Part shown: positions 9,301 through 18,018 of the stretch, in pieces
How the letters are laid out: the number at the start of each line of letters is the position of its first letter
Numbering within the stretch: the stretch's first letter is position 1
DNA from: a virus
Length of the DNA: 26,333 nucleotides
IMG/VR virus record: IMGVR_UViG_3300025402_000057
Span: 1 to 26,333 of that record
Strand: one strand, 5' to 3'
The notes under the pieces: generated by a model
What the model saw: the letters and a program-made list of their open reading frames with translations, nothing else
Databases searched by the model: none
Told to the model about the DNA's origin: nothing
Position numbers and translations under genes: made by a program

Positions 9301-10207
9301 TAAAATCACCATTCGTTTCAAATGTTCTTTTTGCCAAGTAATCATCTAACAGCGAATAAGAAGTTGAATTTACAATTTTAACAATATTACCATTTTGAAC
9401 TCGTGCTAATTCAATAAAACCATCATCATTTCCTGGTGTGAGTGGGAGACTTGTTAGGTTTAATGTTATTGAATATCTATCCGCTCCAGGTGCTTGATAA
9501 TTTGAAGCACCGATTGCAGGATCTAATAAAGAAGAATCATCGGTATAATCAATAATAGTTTCAGTAATACTCAATCCAATTCTAGTATTAGGAGAACTAT
9601 CATATTTGTCCAAAACAATGGTTTGTGGATTTACTTGTACAAAATTACCATTGGTTACCAATAAACCATTGGTGGAATTTGTATATGTCTGTGCAATATA
9701 AAAAACACCTTGTGTAATTGAAGCAATCGAACTACTTCCGGTAGAAGATTGTGATAATGCTTGAGCCGTCAAATTAGATGTTGCATCATATATTATCTGA
9801 TTATCAGAAAAATAAGAACCAGAAAAATATGTAACAATTAATGTTGTAGGATCACCTGAAGTTCCGGTAGAAGCAACCGTAGCAATAACTTTTGCTAAAA
9901 TTGTTCCTGTTGAATCTGTTATTGTTTTTCCTTGAAATTGAGAAACATCTATTGTTATATTATTGTATGTTGGTTGAAGTTTAATATAAAAACAGTTTAA
10001 ATTTGTTGTTATCTGACCACCAGAAATAGGAGTATTTTGTGCAAAAATGTTGGTAGCAAATTTTGTAATTTGATCCTGAAGGATTGTTTGGCTTTGTGTT
10101 AATTCACGTGCTTGAACAGCATAACCGGGTTTAAAAAGTATGCGATAAAAATTCTTTGACGGATCAAAGTCGTCATTGTATGGATCTACATTAAAATTTA
10201 ATGCCAT
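3377..10207 (-). CDS. Giant baseplate/tail structural protein (DUF4815 type)
   Basis: At 2276 residues this is the largest gene here. The N-terminus (DPSKNFYRILFKPGYAVQAR, then ELTQSQTILQDQI) is the DUF4815 signature of large structural proteins of T4-like cyanophages. Further on are: a region at about 1365-1497 that looks like an inserted PA14-like or carbohydrate-binding beta-sandwich (SGTYHHHIDAVGSYQIWIDG, then GYHTIRI); a DPIAQTFTID segment near 1726 followed by a beta-sandwich (ISSVKIFFYNK ... TWTEFVFPAPC), a common DUF4815-partner arrangement; and Gly/Tyr bead repeats at about 2048-2127. It occupies the place of T4 genes 9-11, so it probably forms the outer baseplate and fibre platform. 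The start ATG at 10207 has AAGGG upstream and a 9-base gap from gp8. Family assignment is good; the domain in the middle is inferred from pattern only. Confidence 0.85.
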   Translation of the reverse strand: MALNFNVDPYNDDFDPSKNFYRILFKPGYAVQARELTQSQTILQDQITKFATNIFAQNTPISGGQITTNLNCFYIKLQPTYNNITIDVSQFQGKTITDSTGTILAKVIATVASTGTSGDPTTLIVTYFSGSYFSDNQIIYDATSNLTAQALSQSSTGSSSIASITQGVFYIAQTYTNSTNGLLVTNGNFVQVNPQTIVLDKYDSSPNTRIGLSITETIIDYTDDSSLLDPAIGASNYQAPGADRYSITLNLTSLPLTPGNDDGFIELARVQNGNIVKIVNSTSYSLLDDYLAKRTFETNGDFIVKNFNLTAVTDPNSSLYDLNIGNGLAYVHGYRLENQGTLVLTNNRARDTSTQNTNTLFVEYGSYFYVDTVTGVFDVTTGMHVDLHLVPTNLINTANTNTYNSTLVGSGYIRNLTYDHNTTDSNTASYVFKAYVHDIGTNILSSNASSGTTNTITFYDPNNKFSSIANSYSGVTLTIDSGIGSGYSGTISSYNNTTKTATVSPNFSFNPNTTSNFSLRFKTGDVESLANTVNSAYANINLEGKLLGLSSNPTLYLNPINPQLIYSLGEPYVASVSGTSYSSVKEFRGIPLSLVGGTPTASITITDGLGAITFEGGNGGGTLSTDAIKQNYTVILTNTTDTANNGSIGTILDFCSAGNTVTISADSKTATFSSTHYKTPSTTLTIIAKVNVNSADSSYILKNKTLISGNTSLVSNTGPSGIINSNTFIDLVNGQVYINNQSLVGVGQKQSLYISDVKNIVTIIDTGSPSTPPTLSMLTNSLYNVTSNFTFNNGQQDSIYNHAYISLNPGAPVPKGNILVVFNYYKHSGGDGYFSYQSYAGSGENYALIPSYTAKNGTVYNLRDCIDFRPTRKNATSAFIFDYTSSPSPTNDFGYYIPQDLTNFTGNYSYYLGRNDILVLSKDKNFQIVQGKSSIKPTFPVQPDASLLIAKIYHDPYTAFLPSEAPKGILPNLSMEKVYHRRWRMQDITELERRVDYVYDELKESEKTAMTTTVPDDNGIDRLNTGIVVDDFTSLVIADTSNPYFSASIDSLQNRLTASQTIENYPLQSATVINGLGNFSSSVAASLGFAVNKVSKTTNYFSLPYSNTAIVVQSLASNTVYPNPFTTAIFQGVCKIDPPVDTWVDKDFDPDNVIADPRNLVQTTDNVYNLNTLNVVNWQSIPGTQNPAVSVVSNLGSPYVLNNGYITNDGLQPYIKPQQLVLRGKGLKLNYPIRTWFDNDDISDHFVNLDIIELSNVSGLFDEDDVIGYKDYITNQFYPYGTVVGVYNYGGVGQKVRLYVLGQENFHGIKNFKYNLNTYVTNIISNAEFDGNGNYTANTAFGHQTNLTPHIVNVHASGTVTSVGNGFVDYVGYTGYLFRRTFLGYSVFLNNHGVWSDQDGNDSYWDRTFNVNFTTSGTYHHHIDAVGSYQIWIDGVLVYDTYTNVTLWSRYGNPVKYSYNHTSGYHTIRIKSYCYRYGYSDYRNYDNHMGFAIADQDWILGNNTKGNILFSLANHNINPLDVGNSLIRTDYTDVKLYSGVTQFALSPAANASNTNFYNGSTINITSSYRGTGQNIIINSSAKITSYNAATRIVNVDTPVTISLGYNTGYTSTYTINGTYTNYILAQKNNVLHTISTNEDGNIFGVFNIPQNTYRTGKKVFRFDDRVNSVQSTSTTWCEGVFNCGSLIDKHIDNDLSPSVDSDDRRIIPIDQQENIVVNPGTVLNINDPIAQTFTIDKKSYPNGVFISSVKIFFYNKATTTSSPVTLSIVQTVNGQPNGKVLDNSTVVLTPERVNYSHTPYYLDNTTWTEFVFPAPCYVQSGVNYAIVIQSPSSEYQLHIARQNDLALASCVNYSSTIPKIGSVPYTGNLFHSQNSGIWNGDQTQALMFIIERCVFNTTVQPKIPFHIINGSPTRKLATQDIQAYYDLSLVNNIQGTVTTNDNEMDELNFTTTDYVPTNTNISYSYQAQLMSTGNLDVEKSIIPGKYGAPNFVNENLNDGQGPRMLQANTSNSFTMFATLSSVDDRMSPFISDDGLTLYNIQWSINNLNLSNNNISVISGGSGYNVNTASVSVSSPDISGGTQATAGLTLSGNTVQSVYLINSGAGYLNTPIITVLDSTTRSGNANAVVTISSEFSPTGGNAIARYISKLITIGATNISGDLRTYYTAYRPIGTNIYVFYRVQNLNDPGNITSTNWQLMTTVNNGSSYSQSENNLVSLVGAPGINGVANNKLSYINSSGTTYTLFNQVELKIVLTTNDNTKVPYLTALSILALPAGN

Positions 10208-10216
10208 TTTTTTCCC

Positions 10217-11641
10217 TTAATATTGTAAAACAAATTTATACTGTTCAATACCATCGAAACTTCTTTGAACTCCAGTTCTATTTTGTATAAAAGTAATATA
10301 ACCAGAAAAAGTTATAAAATCTGGAGTTATTACAGTATTTAATGTTCTTGATGTTTTTGAGACATTTCCTGATATTGGTGAATTAAGTATTGGAGTTCCT
10401 GTTATATTTATGAGGTTAATTACATTGGTTCCGGGATCAAATGAAAGAACTGTTGCAGAAAAGACTTGATTTCCATTTGTATCATATTGATAAACATTTT
10501 CATCAGAGACATATTCTCCAAATCCAGGAAAAACAATAGCATCTGTCGCTGTATTATAAATCGCAGCATTAGCCCAATTTGGATAAGTGCTACTGGCTAA
10601 AGGGTTAATTAATAAACCAACCTGGCGATAATCAATATCTGTGGGTATATATGATAACCCATTTTCCGTACCACCTTCGTTACTGTTAAATTCACAGACA
10701 TACATAATATTTTGACAGCCTAATTCAGAAAGAGGATCATAACCGTGGCCACCTATAGGAGAAGATGATGCAATTGCGGTTGCACCTGATCCTGTGGTAG
10801 AAGAAATGATCACATTAGCATAAATATAATTTGTTCCTATATTTGTAACCTGAATATCAGTAATTGATCCATTAGCAACTACAACCGAACCATTTGCACC
10901 TATTCCATCTCCAGTAATTGTAACAAAAATAGCAGAATTTGAAGGATTATATCCAGAACCACCATTCGTAACATTAATAACTTCTATATCACCAGAACCA
11001 GGAACAGTTCCTGTTGTTAAACTAGTTTCAGTAGGATCAAGGGTTTGTCCTGTCAATACTTTTCCTACAACTGAAGTTATGGGAACAGGCATCCATGATG
11101 AATCCATAAAGTTTCTTTTTGATCCAAGATCAATAGTATACATATATTTCCACTTATAACCATCTGAGTTTTGAAATATAGCATTTGTATTATATGTTCC
11201 TGGTTGGAAGATAGGTTCATTTACTGAATATGCACCATTATTATTCCAAAGACACTTGAAAACTTGATTAAAACTATTTCTAACATAAAAATTAAATATT
11301 AAAAATCCATTCGTATCTCTTTCCAACATATCAACATCATCTCTATAATAATCGTAGACTGTATTTAAAGTCCAATCAATTCTTTGGATTACTGGAGATA
11401 TATTATTTGTTGTTATTTTTTTAGCAACAAACATATTTTTATAAACAGATTTTATATATTTTTGATCTTGTGTTGGTGTATCCGGATTATTATCATCTGT
11501 CCAGGGATCAACTTTAGATAAAAAACAATAAGTTGAATTGATACTTTGAGAAGTTCCAGGTAAAATAGCAACAGGAGAATAATAATCTTGTTGCGTTCTT
11601 GTAGTTTTATAAGTATGTGTTAGTAAATTTTGATTAGCCAT
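10217..11641 (-). CDS. gp8: Baseplate wedge protein gp8
   Basis: This 474-residue protein matches the T4 gp8 type seen in cyanophages. It contains RIDWTLNTVYDYYRDDVDML, then FYVRNSFNQVFKCLWNNNG, then EPIFQPGTYN and SDGYKWKYMYTIDLGSK, followed by WMPVPI. In T4 gp8 dimers link gp10, gp7 and gp6 in the wedge. The protein is longer than T4 gp8 (334 residues). The extra length is a Gly-rich beta insert at about residues 216-285 (NGGSGYN ... GIGANGSVVV) that resembles segments in three neighbouring baseplate proteins. The start ATG at 11641 has no clear Shine-Dalgarno sequence and follows the preceding stop by 12 bases, so translation may depend on coupling. Located just before the DUF4815 protein, in the T4-like order. 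Confidence 0.85.
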   Translation of the reverse strand: MANQNLLTHTYKTTRTQQDYYSPVAILPGTSQSINSTYCFLSKVDPWTDDNNPDTPTQDQKYIKSVYKNMFVAKKITTNNISPVIQRIDWTLNTVYDYYRDDVDMLERDTNGFLIFNFYVRNSFNQVFKCLWNNNGAYSVNEPIFQPGTYNTNAIFQNSDGYKWKYMYTIDLGSKRNFMDSSWMPVPITSVVGKVLTGQTLDPTETSLTTGTVPGSGDIEVINVTNGGSGYNPSNSAIFVTITGDGIGANGSVVVANGSITDIQVTNIGTNYIYANVIISSTTGSGATAIASSSPIGGHGYDPLSELGCQNIMYVCEFNSNEGGTENGLSYIPTDIDYRQVGLLINPLASSTYPNWANAAIYNTATDAIVFPGFGEYVSDENVYQYDTNGNQVFSATVLSFDPGTNVINLINITGTPILNSPISGNVSKTSRTLNTVITPDFITFSGYITFIQNRTGVQRSFDGIEQYKFVLQY

Positions 11642-11653
11642 TGTATATATTTA

Positions 11654-13147
11654 TTAAGAGTGGGCAACGGAAACTAAAGTATTCGCTAAAGTACCATCAA
11701 CACAAAAATACCTTGCATAAATCGTTGATGTACCTGGCATAGTATATGTGGTTGCATTTAATGTTGAATTGATAGCAGAAATACCAGTCGTAAATGTTTG
11801 ATTTGTGCCTGAAGTATTTGTAATCCACAATTCAACAGTTTTACCTACAATATAATTTTTAAGGGATACAGTTAATCCTGATGTAGTTTGTGCTCGGACC
11901 AATGAATTATTAGCAAAGTCAATTGTAATTGCTGTTTGTGCCGAAGGATATACTAGTGGTGTATAAATAAAACCTTTACTCGGATATACATGGCCTGAAA
12001 AAGTAACTTCAGTTGCATTAAATGTAGCAATTTGATTTAATGTATTTGTTCCTGGTTGTGTATTCCAAAATTGAATTTGTGAACCTTTTGATGAATCTGT
12101 ATAATTTTCTGCTGCAACAATATCAATTCTACCAACACCCAAATTACTAAAACCAGTTGTACCCCAACCATTTCCAGCAAATCTCATCAATACATCACCA
12201 GACAATGTTGATGATGGTGATGAGGCTGATCCTCTTGCGGTACGACCAGCAATAAGTCCATATGTATTTGCACCAAAAGAATCAACAATTAATTTAGTGG
12301 GAGTATTTGCATAACCGGTAATTTGTGCAATATAACCAGTTTGTGTTGTTGGTTGAGAATAATTATTAGAAGCAGCAGAAATCGTTAATAATTGAAATGT
12401 ATTTGGAAAAGTTGAAGGTGCATTTAATGTTAATGCTCCATAATTTGTAGTATTACCCGAAACATTAAAATCACCAGCAGTAACCACTCCTTTTGTATTA
12501 GCAAGATAATGTGTTTGAATAAATGTATTTGCTGTATCAGTATATGCTTCTGCAATAGCAAGATTTCCTGACACCTGAGAAGAAATTTGTGATGTTATAC
12601 TATTGAAATGAATTCCTGTGGAATCAATATATCCTATAATATTACTTGAATTAGATCCGCCTGCAATAAAATTTATTTTTGTTCCTGTAGATGTTGTACC
12701 AATCACTAAATTCCCACCTGGACCAGCACCACCTTGAGCATACAAATAAGCATCTAGAGCGTTTAACGCAGTTCCTAAACTATTATAAGGACTTGATGTA
12801 TTATAATTTTTATTAGCAAAACCTAAATCTACATAATATGACGTATCTGTTCCTGTGTTTGCTGTTACAATATAATCGGCTGTTCCATAATCATTATTGA
12901 TATTTTCAAGATTTATCTGAACATAATTATTTGATGTTCCAGCAAATTGAGCAATAGTATTAGGTAAAAACGAACTATTGTTTCCAACATTTAGTACATT
13001 ATTAAGATATAATGCTGCTGCCAACGCGGTTGCTGTTAGTTGTCCTGTTATATCTGAACCTACATCCACTCCAATGAGCAAAGTATTTGATGTATTTGAA
13101 TTTAATCGACTTAATACAGGAAGGTCTGATATTTTTACTGTTGACAT
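11654..13147 (-). CDS. Tail-fibre-like structural protein
   Basis: The 497-residue product begins MSTVKISDLPVLSRL and then NTLLIGVDVGSDITGQL, a common N-terminal attachment module of phage fibre proteins. The body is Asn/Ser/Thr/Gly-rich with short beta-strand repeats (DFNVSGNTTNYGALTLNAP), like trimeric fibre shafts. The C-terminal 120 residues (PLVYPSAQTAITIDFANNS ... YARYFCVDG) look like a compact beta head domain often found at phage fibre tips. No S74 domain or enzymatic motif is visible. AGGAT lies 7 bases before the ATG at 13147, and the gap to the preceding stop is 4 bases. It lies between the gp7-position gene and gp8, where T4 has no gene. A baseplate-attached fibre or decoration is the likely role, inferred from composition. 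Confidence 0.7.
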   Translation of the reverse strand: MSTVKISDLPVLSRLNSNTSNTLLIGVDVGSDITGQLTATALAAALYLNNVLNVGNNSSFLPNTIAQFAGTSNNYVQINLENINNDYGTADYIVTANTGTDTSYYVDLGFANKNYNTSSPYNSLGTALNALDAYLYAQGGAGPGGNLVIGTTSTGTKINFIAGGSNSSNIIGYIDSTGIHFNSITSQISSQVSGNLAIAEAYTDTANTFIQTHYLANTKGVVTAGDFNVSGNTTNYGALTLNAPSTFPNTFQLLTISAASNNYSQPTTQTGYIAQITGYANTPTKLIVDSFGANTYGLIAGRTARGSASSPSSTLSGDVLMRFAGNGWGTTGFSNLGVGRIDIVAAENYTDSSKGSQIQFWNTQPGTNTLNQIATFNATEVTFSGHVYPSKGFIYTPLVYPSAQTAITIDFANNSLVRAQTTSGLTVSLKNYIVGKTVELWITNTSGTNQTFTTGISAINSTLNATTYTMPGTSTIYARYFCVDGTLANTLVSVAHS

Positions 13148-13151
13148 TTTA

Positions 13152-15926
13152 TTATCCTAATAAGATTATTGTTCCATCTTGTGTAGTTATTATGTTTCCT
13201 GATTGTGTTGATAACTCAGGTTGATATTGTTGTCCTGTAGGTCCAAATATTTGAACGTATTGAGCAGTAGCGAAAAGTGTTCTATTCACAGATATATAAT
13301 CGTTATTTGCACCGTAAGTTAAATTACCGTTTAAATATACTATATTATTTATATAGTCAACACTAGATACGGTTTGAGTCATATTGTTGATTGATATCGT
13401 ATCACCTAAACGAATTATATCTTTAAGTGGATAATTTGGATCAGTATAAACACCACCATTTACAATATTATACGAATTTGTTAAGGATATTATATTTATT
13501 ACACTATTTCCTGCATTTGCAGAGGCATAGGCCACATTTGCAAAAGATAACCATACATTGTCTGCTAAGGTAACGGTATTTGAAGTATTATCAACAACAC
13601 TTAAAATTTGAGAGAAAACCACATCTCCGTTGCTTGTTGTAAAACTTATAGAACTATTTGGTAAGATTATGTTTTCTAAATTGGCTCCAGCCAAATTATT
13701 AAATTGTATAATGTTATTACTTGGATTATTAAAATTTGCCGACATTGTTACAGAAGAACCATTGGTCCCTGTAAAATATGATAATGGATAACCTTGATTC
13801 AACGCAGTTTCCGAATTTAAAATAAATGACCCATTAGATTTCATTGCAAAACGACCAATAACTTTCATTCCGCTTGGATGTAATAGGTTTAATAAAGTTT
13901 TTCTATATTTTTCAATTTCTTTTTCAACGGTAATTTCATAGGTAAAATTGTTATAATCTATGCTTTGTAATACATCAAATGAACTTAGTTGGCCAGAAGA
14001 ATCAAGATATTGTCCTTGGCCTATTAACAAACCATTTAAAAATTTTGCTGTGGCTTTTGCTGTTCCATCACCATAATCTTTATATGATAAAACATTTAAT
14101 ACAACATTTTTACCATTTGCAACTAAAGGTACTCCGGCAACAGGATTAGTATTATAACCATACACTCTCATTGTATATTGTGATAGATATGGATTGTTGT
14201 CAGGTATACCATAAGGAGAAATAGAATCTACCGTAGATCGGTATGTTGAATTGGCTAGATTTGGGCCCTGATAAAAAATATCACCTTTCTGTATTGTTTG
14301 ATATGAAGAAACATTCGAAATAATAATATCTTGAACTTTTAATGATACAGAAGGTGGTGAAATGTAATCTTCTCCAGGATCAGTAATTTTAATAGAAGTT
14401 ATTGATCCTACACGATTAACAATTGGAGATAATACGGCTCCTTCACCTAAAATACCAGTAACATAAAGAGAACCATTTGATGCCGCCATATTTGTTGATG
14501 AAATTGCAATTGTCGGTAATGAATCAGAACCATAACCTAATCCACCGAGAGGATAAGATCCAACAATATTTCCATGAACATAATACACAGAAACAATAGA
14601 ACCTGACGAATTAACGGATAAATTTGCATATGCGCCATATCCTGAACCACCTGATATGATAATAGTGTCGTTGTTAGTATAATTAACACCACCATTGGAA
14701 ATTTGAATAGGCGCAAGAATACCCAAATATGATAAGTTTCCTGGAGATGCAACATTATCTGTTGGATAATATGAAGTTGCAGTAATTACAGGAGTATTAC
14801 TTATTCCCCCTCCACCGTTTTGCACAGTTACAGAAGAAATAGGAAATGTGTTTAATGAAAAAAAAGAAAATGCATTAGCCAAACTACTATTAATATTGGC
14901 CGCTAAATTAGATGTAAAACCATAACTAAATGCATTTATGGATATAAATTGTTTTAAACCTATATCGTTTATAGGAAATGTAATATTAGAACTTCCTTTT
15001 GCCGCCGGATCCAGACCCGATACTATTGCAACTGCACCCGGAGAATTTGTTAATGATATTAAAGTATTGGGATATAATGTATAACCATAACCACCATTCA
15101 ATACATTAATTTTTTGTATTGATCCTGAAGTAACTGATCCTACTATGGCTTGTGCTCCATGTCCAGTATTGGAGTTTAATCCTCCGTAAACAATAACAGG
15201 ATCACCTGGGTTATATAATGTTCCTTGGTTATTGGGATCAATGTTTAATTGACTTATCTGACCTAAAATTTTTGCTCTTAATAATTGTCCATTAAAAAGA
15301 ACAGGTTGTGAATTTTGATCTATAACATAAACAAATTCACCTGTTTGAAACAATCTTTCGATGTCGGAAATAAAAACTTCAGTATTAATTCCAGATTCAA
15401 CCACATTTTCAATTGTAGCCAATGATTTTGAAATTTCACCAAAAATTTTAAGATTTTTTACTTTTAACCAATTATTATCATCAGATTGTACTTTTAAACT
15501 TCTTGGAACATACCACTTTCCTGCGGATGCTCTTAATACAAAATCTCCTGTGTTATAATAATCAAAATCAGAGTTATATAAAACTTTGAATAAAAATTTA
15601 TAGGAAGATGGAGTTCCTTTGGATTGATATAATTGCTTGGCAAGTTTAATAACTTCTGCTTTATTTTGAATTGCCCATGATGTTTCAGGAGGAAAACTTG
15701 CAACAAAATCATTTATAAAATATTTTTGAAATTCTGAAGTTGTTTCATCAATATCTTTATAGCTTAAAAGATTTTTTGCTCTATCAGTAACATTATCGGT
15801 TTGTTCCAGCCATTCATAATATGATTGCAAAAACAATACAAAATTAGAATAATTAGGATCATCCCGAATAAATTCTGGAAGTTGAAATGGTATTAATAAG
15901 GATGTTTTTTGATCGTTAGGTATCAT
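13152..15926 (-). CDS. Large baseplate wedge protein in gp7 position
   Basis: The 924-residue product has a well-conserved-looking, mostly helical N-terminus: LPEFIRDDPNYSNFVLFLQS, then YYEWLEQ, FQKYFINDFVASFP, AKQLYQSKGTPSSYKFLFKV and GKWYVPRSL. This region is typical of a large structural protein of T4-like cyanophages. From about residue 268 to 540 come several Gly/Tyr bead repeats (LNGGYGYTLYP, ISGGSGYGAYANL, DPGEDYISPPSVSL). Residues 640-690 (EIEKYRKTLLNLLHPSGMKV) form another conserved-looking segment, followed by a beta-rich C-terminus. Order (gp25-gp6-this-fibre-gp8) and size (T4 gp7 is 1032 residues) make it the likely counterpart of gp7, the wedge initiator, but I cannot show homology to T4 gp7 from sequence alone. 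The start has no evident Shine-Dalgarno sequence; the preceding gp6 stop is 3 bases away. Confidence 0.7.
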   Translation of the reverse strand: MIPNDQKTSLLIPFQLPEFIRDDPNYSNFVLFLQSYYEWLEQTDNVTDRAKNLLSYKDIDETTSEFQKYFINDFVASFPPETSWAIQNKAEVIKLAKQLYQSKGTPSSYKFLFKVLYNSDFDYYNTGDFVLRASAGKWYVPRSLKVQSDDNNWLKVKNLKIFGEISKSLATIENVVESGINTEVFISDIERLFQTGEFVYVIDQNSQPVLFNGQLLRAKILGQISQLNIDPNNQGTLYNPGDPVIVYGGLNSNTGHGAQAIVGSVTSGSIQKINVLNGGYGYTLYPNTLISLTNSPGAVAIVSGLDPAAKGSSNITFPINDIGLKQFISINAFSYGFTSNLAANINSSLANAFSFFSLNTFPISSVTVQNGGGGISNTPVITATSYYPTDNVASPGNLSYLGILAPIQISNGGVNYTNNDTIIISGGSGYGAYANLSVNSSGSIVSVYYVHGNIVGSYPLGGLGYGSDSLPTIAISSTNMAASNGSLYVTGILGEGAVLSPIVNRVGSITSIKITDPGEDYISPPSVSLKVQDIIISNVSSYQTIQKGDIFYQGPNLANSTYRSTVDSISPYGIPDNNPYLSQYTMRVYGYNTNPVAGVPLVANGKNVVLNVLSYKDYGDGTAKATAKFLNGLLIGQGQYLDSSGQLSSFDVLQSIDYNNFTYEITVEKEIEKYRKTLLNLLHPSGMKVIGRFAMKSNGSFILNSETALNQGYPLSYFTGTNGSSVTMSANFNNPSNNIIQFNNLAGANLENIILPNSSISFTTSNGDVVFSQILSVVDNTSNTVTLADNVWLSFANVAYASANAGNSVINIISLTNSYNIVNGGVYTDPNYPLKDIIRLGDTISINNMTQTVSSVDYINNIVYLNGNLTYGANNDYISVNRTLFATAQYVQIFGPTGQQYQPELSTQSGNIITTQDGTIILLG

Positions 15927-15929
15927 TTA

Positions 15930-18017
15930 TCAACTAGTTTTAGTAACAACATTAACAATAATTGCAGAAGGATCAAAAGGATCCACAGTGATAATTCCAT
16001 TAAATGTTGATGATACAATTGATGTGGATGGTGTTGCTGATATAGAAAGTTGGCCTAAAGGATTATCAACATTGACAGGAGTAAAAGAATTTAATGTGAT
16101 AATACCATTGGTGTAATCTATTGTACCAATGTTACCATTTAAAATTGTTTTAACATTCATTGAATTATAATAATATAATCTTAATGTTCCGTATCTTCCT
16201 TGCATATTAGCAATAGCAGCACCATTCTGACCAGTTGTATCTCCTGGTTGAGCAGTAATAGAAACTACCGTTGATGTATAATTATTTCCTGAACTATCTA
16301 CAACTATTTTAGCAATACTTCCTCCAGAAACAATTGCATGAGCTGTTGCTCCAGTTCCATCGCCCAATATAGTTACCTGTGGAGCCAATTGATAACTAAA
16401 TCCAGGATTTAAAATTGAAATAGTGTCTATGCCATGAGTTTGTGATGGAATTTCTTCAATATAAACCCCATCAATTATGTTATTTAAATTTGTCGGATCT
16501 CTAAATTGTAAAGCAGGAGAACTTGATATTCCACTTAAAAATGTACCGGGTTGTAACGAAGTGTTATAATATAAATTATATGTTGTGGGTGTAATAAGAC
16601 TAGGATAAAATCTTTTTTGTAATTTTAGTGCATATTCAGAAGTAACAACCGATTGATCAAAATTTTGTATTGCACTTAACAAATCATAAGAATTAAATGT
16701 TGAATTAAAAGTATTTAATGTAGATAATGCAAAATTTTGAATGGCTGATGTAACTCCGGATTGAATTTGTGAAGAAGTTAATGTGGTTTTTGTTGGATCA
16801 TAATAAACATTAACATTTAATGTAATATAAGTATAATCCGGATCAACAATAGATGATTTAACAGTCAATACGGAAATTGGAGTAATAACGCTATTAATAA
16901 TTTGTTGTTTTTGTGAGGTTGTTAGAGAATAAGATCCTGTTGGTTTTAAACAAACAAAAATTTGGCCATATATAGGAGGAGTATTTTCTTCTCCACCCCA
17001 AACATTAACAGCATCAAACGAATATCCCAATTTATTTTGTTGTATTGCTGTAATATAATCTTCTTTTGTTACTGCACGATTTTGTGCCGAGAATGACTTG
17101 GGTGCTTGGAATTTAATAGAAGCAATGGATTCTTTGTTACCACCTTGAGTTGCAGGTACTACAGGAGACACCAAAATGTTACTGTAACCATCAATGTTAT
17201 CCTTTGAAACAAAATTATTAGCACCAGAACTTAAAGTACCTGCTGTAATTATATACGATAAAGTTACACTATTGTCGTTTGTTAACTGTGTGCCTAAGAT
17301 TCCATCACCAAAATAAATCTCATAATTTCCATTTAATCCTTCTTGAAGAAAATAAACTTGAGATGTTCCGTCCAACGTTAAAAAATTTGTGGCTATATTA
17401 TATACAGTAGATGTTCCTAATGATATTGAAGAAACAATTACCTGGAGTGTTGTAGTATCAACATTAGTATCGGGTATTTGAAATATGCAACTCGGATTAG
17501 TTGCCAAATTAACAGGATATGTATATGTTATAGGTTGACCTTGGACAATTTGAACATTACTAAAAGTTGCGACTGAATTGGCAATATCAGTATTAACAGT
17601 ATATGAATCAAATGTAATAAATGGATAATTTACACCGTTTACTTGCTCAGACATAAATGTTGAATTCTTAGGCAAAGTAATCGAAGATGTTGTTACACCA
17701 CTTATAGTTACATTTATTGTTGCTGTAGGAGCCAATGAGGACATTGGTGTATAATTCAATAATTTTGCATGAGAAACAACAGATGATCTATATGCTGCCG
17801 TATCCAAAAACATTTCATTAGCAACAATATTCAAATAATATGCATTATAATGGGTATTGTATGCCAGTATATCCATTAATGTAGATATTCCAGAACCCGA
17901 AAAGTTAAAATCTTGGAATGGACTATTGGGTAATCCTTGAAGATATTGAATAAAACCTGATTTTATTTGATCAAAATCAAGTTCTGCTATTTGAATTTGT
18001 GAGTTGGCTGTTGACAT
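15930..18017 (-). CDS. gp6: Baseplate wedge protein gp6 (baseplate J-like)
   Basis: The 695-residue product begins with ELDFDQIKSGFIQYLQG and continues FNFSGSGISTLMDILAYNTH and ANEMFLDTAAYRSSVVSHAK, the classic N-terminus of T4 gp6 and baseplate J-family proteins. The middle (QNRAVTKEDYITAIQQNK, then VNVWGGEENTPPIYGQIFV) matches the J-like core. In T4, gp6 dimers form the inner ring holding the wedges together round the hub. T4 gp6 is 660 residues. Here the C-terminus contains a Gly/Tyr bead segment at about 528-591 (LNPGFSYQLAPQVTILGDG) that resembles those in gp8 and neighbours, then a final beta-rich region. It starts one base after the gp25 stop, so is likely translationally coupled to it. 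Confidence 0.9.
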   Translation of the reverse strand: MSTANSQIQIAELDFDQIKSGFIQYLQGLPNSPFQDFNFSGSGISTLMDILAYNTHYNAYYLNIVANEMFLDTAAYRSSVVSHAKLLNYTPMSSLAPTATINVTISGVTTSSITLPKNSTFMSEQVNGVNYPFITFDSYTVNTDIANSVATFSNVQIVQGQPITYTYPVNLATNPSCIFQIPDTNVDTTTLQVIVSSISLGTSTVYNIATNFLTLDGTSQVYFLQEGLNGNYEIYFGDGILGTQLTNDNSVTLSYIITAGTLSSGANNFVSKDNIDGYSNILVSPVVPATQGGNKESIASIKFQAPKSFSAQNRAVTKEDYITAIQQNKLGYSFDAVNVWGGEENTPPIYGQIFVCLKPTGSYSLTTSQKQQIINSVITPISVLTVKSSIVDPDYTYITLNVNVYYDPTKTTLTSSQIQSGVTSAIQNFALSTLNTFNSTFNSYDLLSAIQNFDQSVVTSEYALKLQKRFYPSLITPTTYNLYYNTSLQPGTFLSGISSSPALQFRDPTNLNNIIDGVYIEEIPSQTHGIDTISILNPGFSYQLAPQVTILGDGTGATAHAIVSGGSIAKIVVDSSGNNYTSTVVSITAQPGDTTGQNGAAIANMQGRYGTLRLYYYNSMNVKTILNGNIGTIDYTNGIITLNSFTPVNVDNPLGQLSISATPSTSIVSSTFNGIITVDPFDPSAIIVNVVTKTS

Positions 18018-18018
18018 A

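Noticed and set aside
11648-11655. AATAAATA on the minus strand before gp8 as a late promoter
   Set aside because: One mismatch from the consensus and only 6 bases from the ATG, which would leave almost no leader; more likely chance in AT-rich sequence.
14537-14755. Nested minus-strand frame within the gp7-position gene
   Set aside because: A different frame of a well-supported gene, with low-complexity hydrophobic content and no ribosome site.
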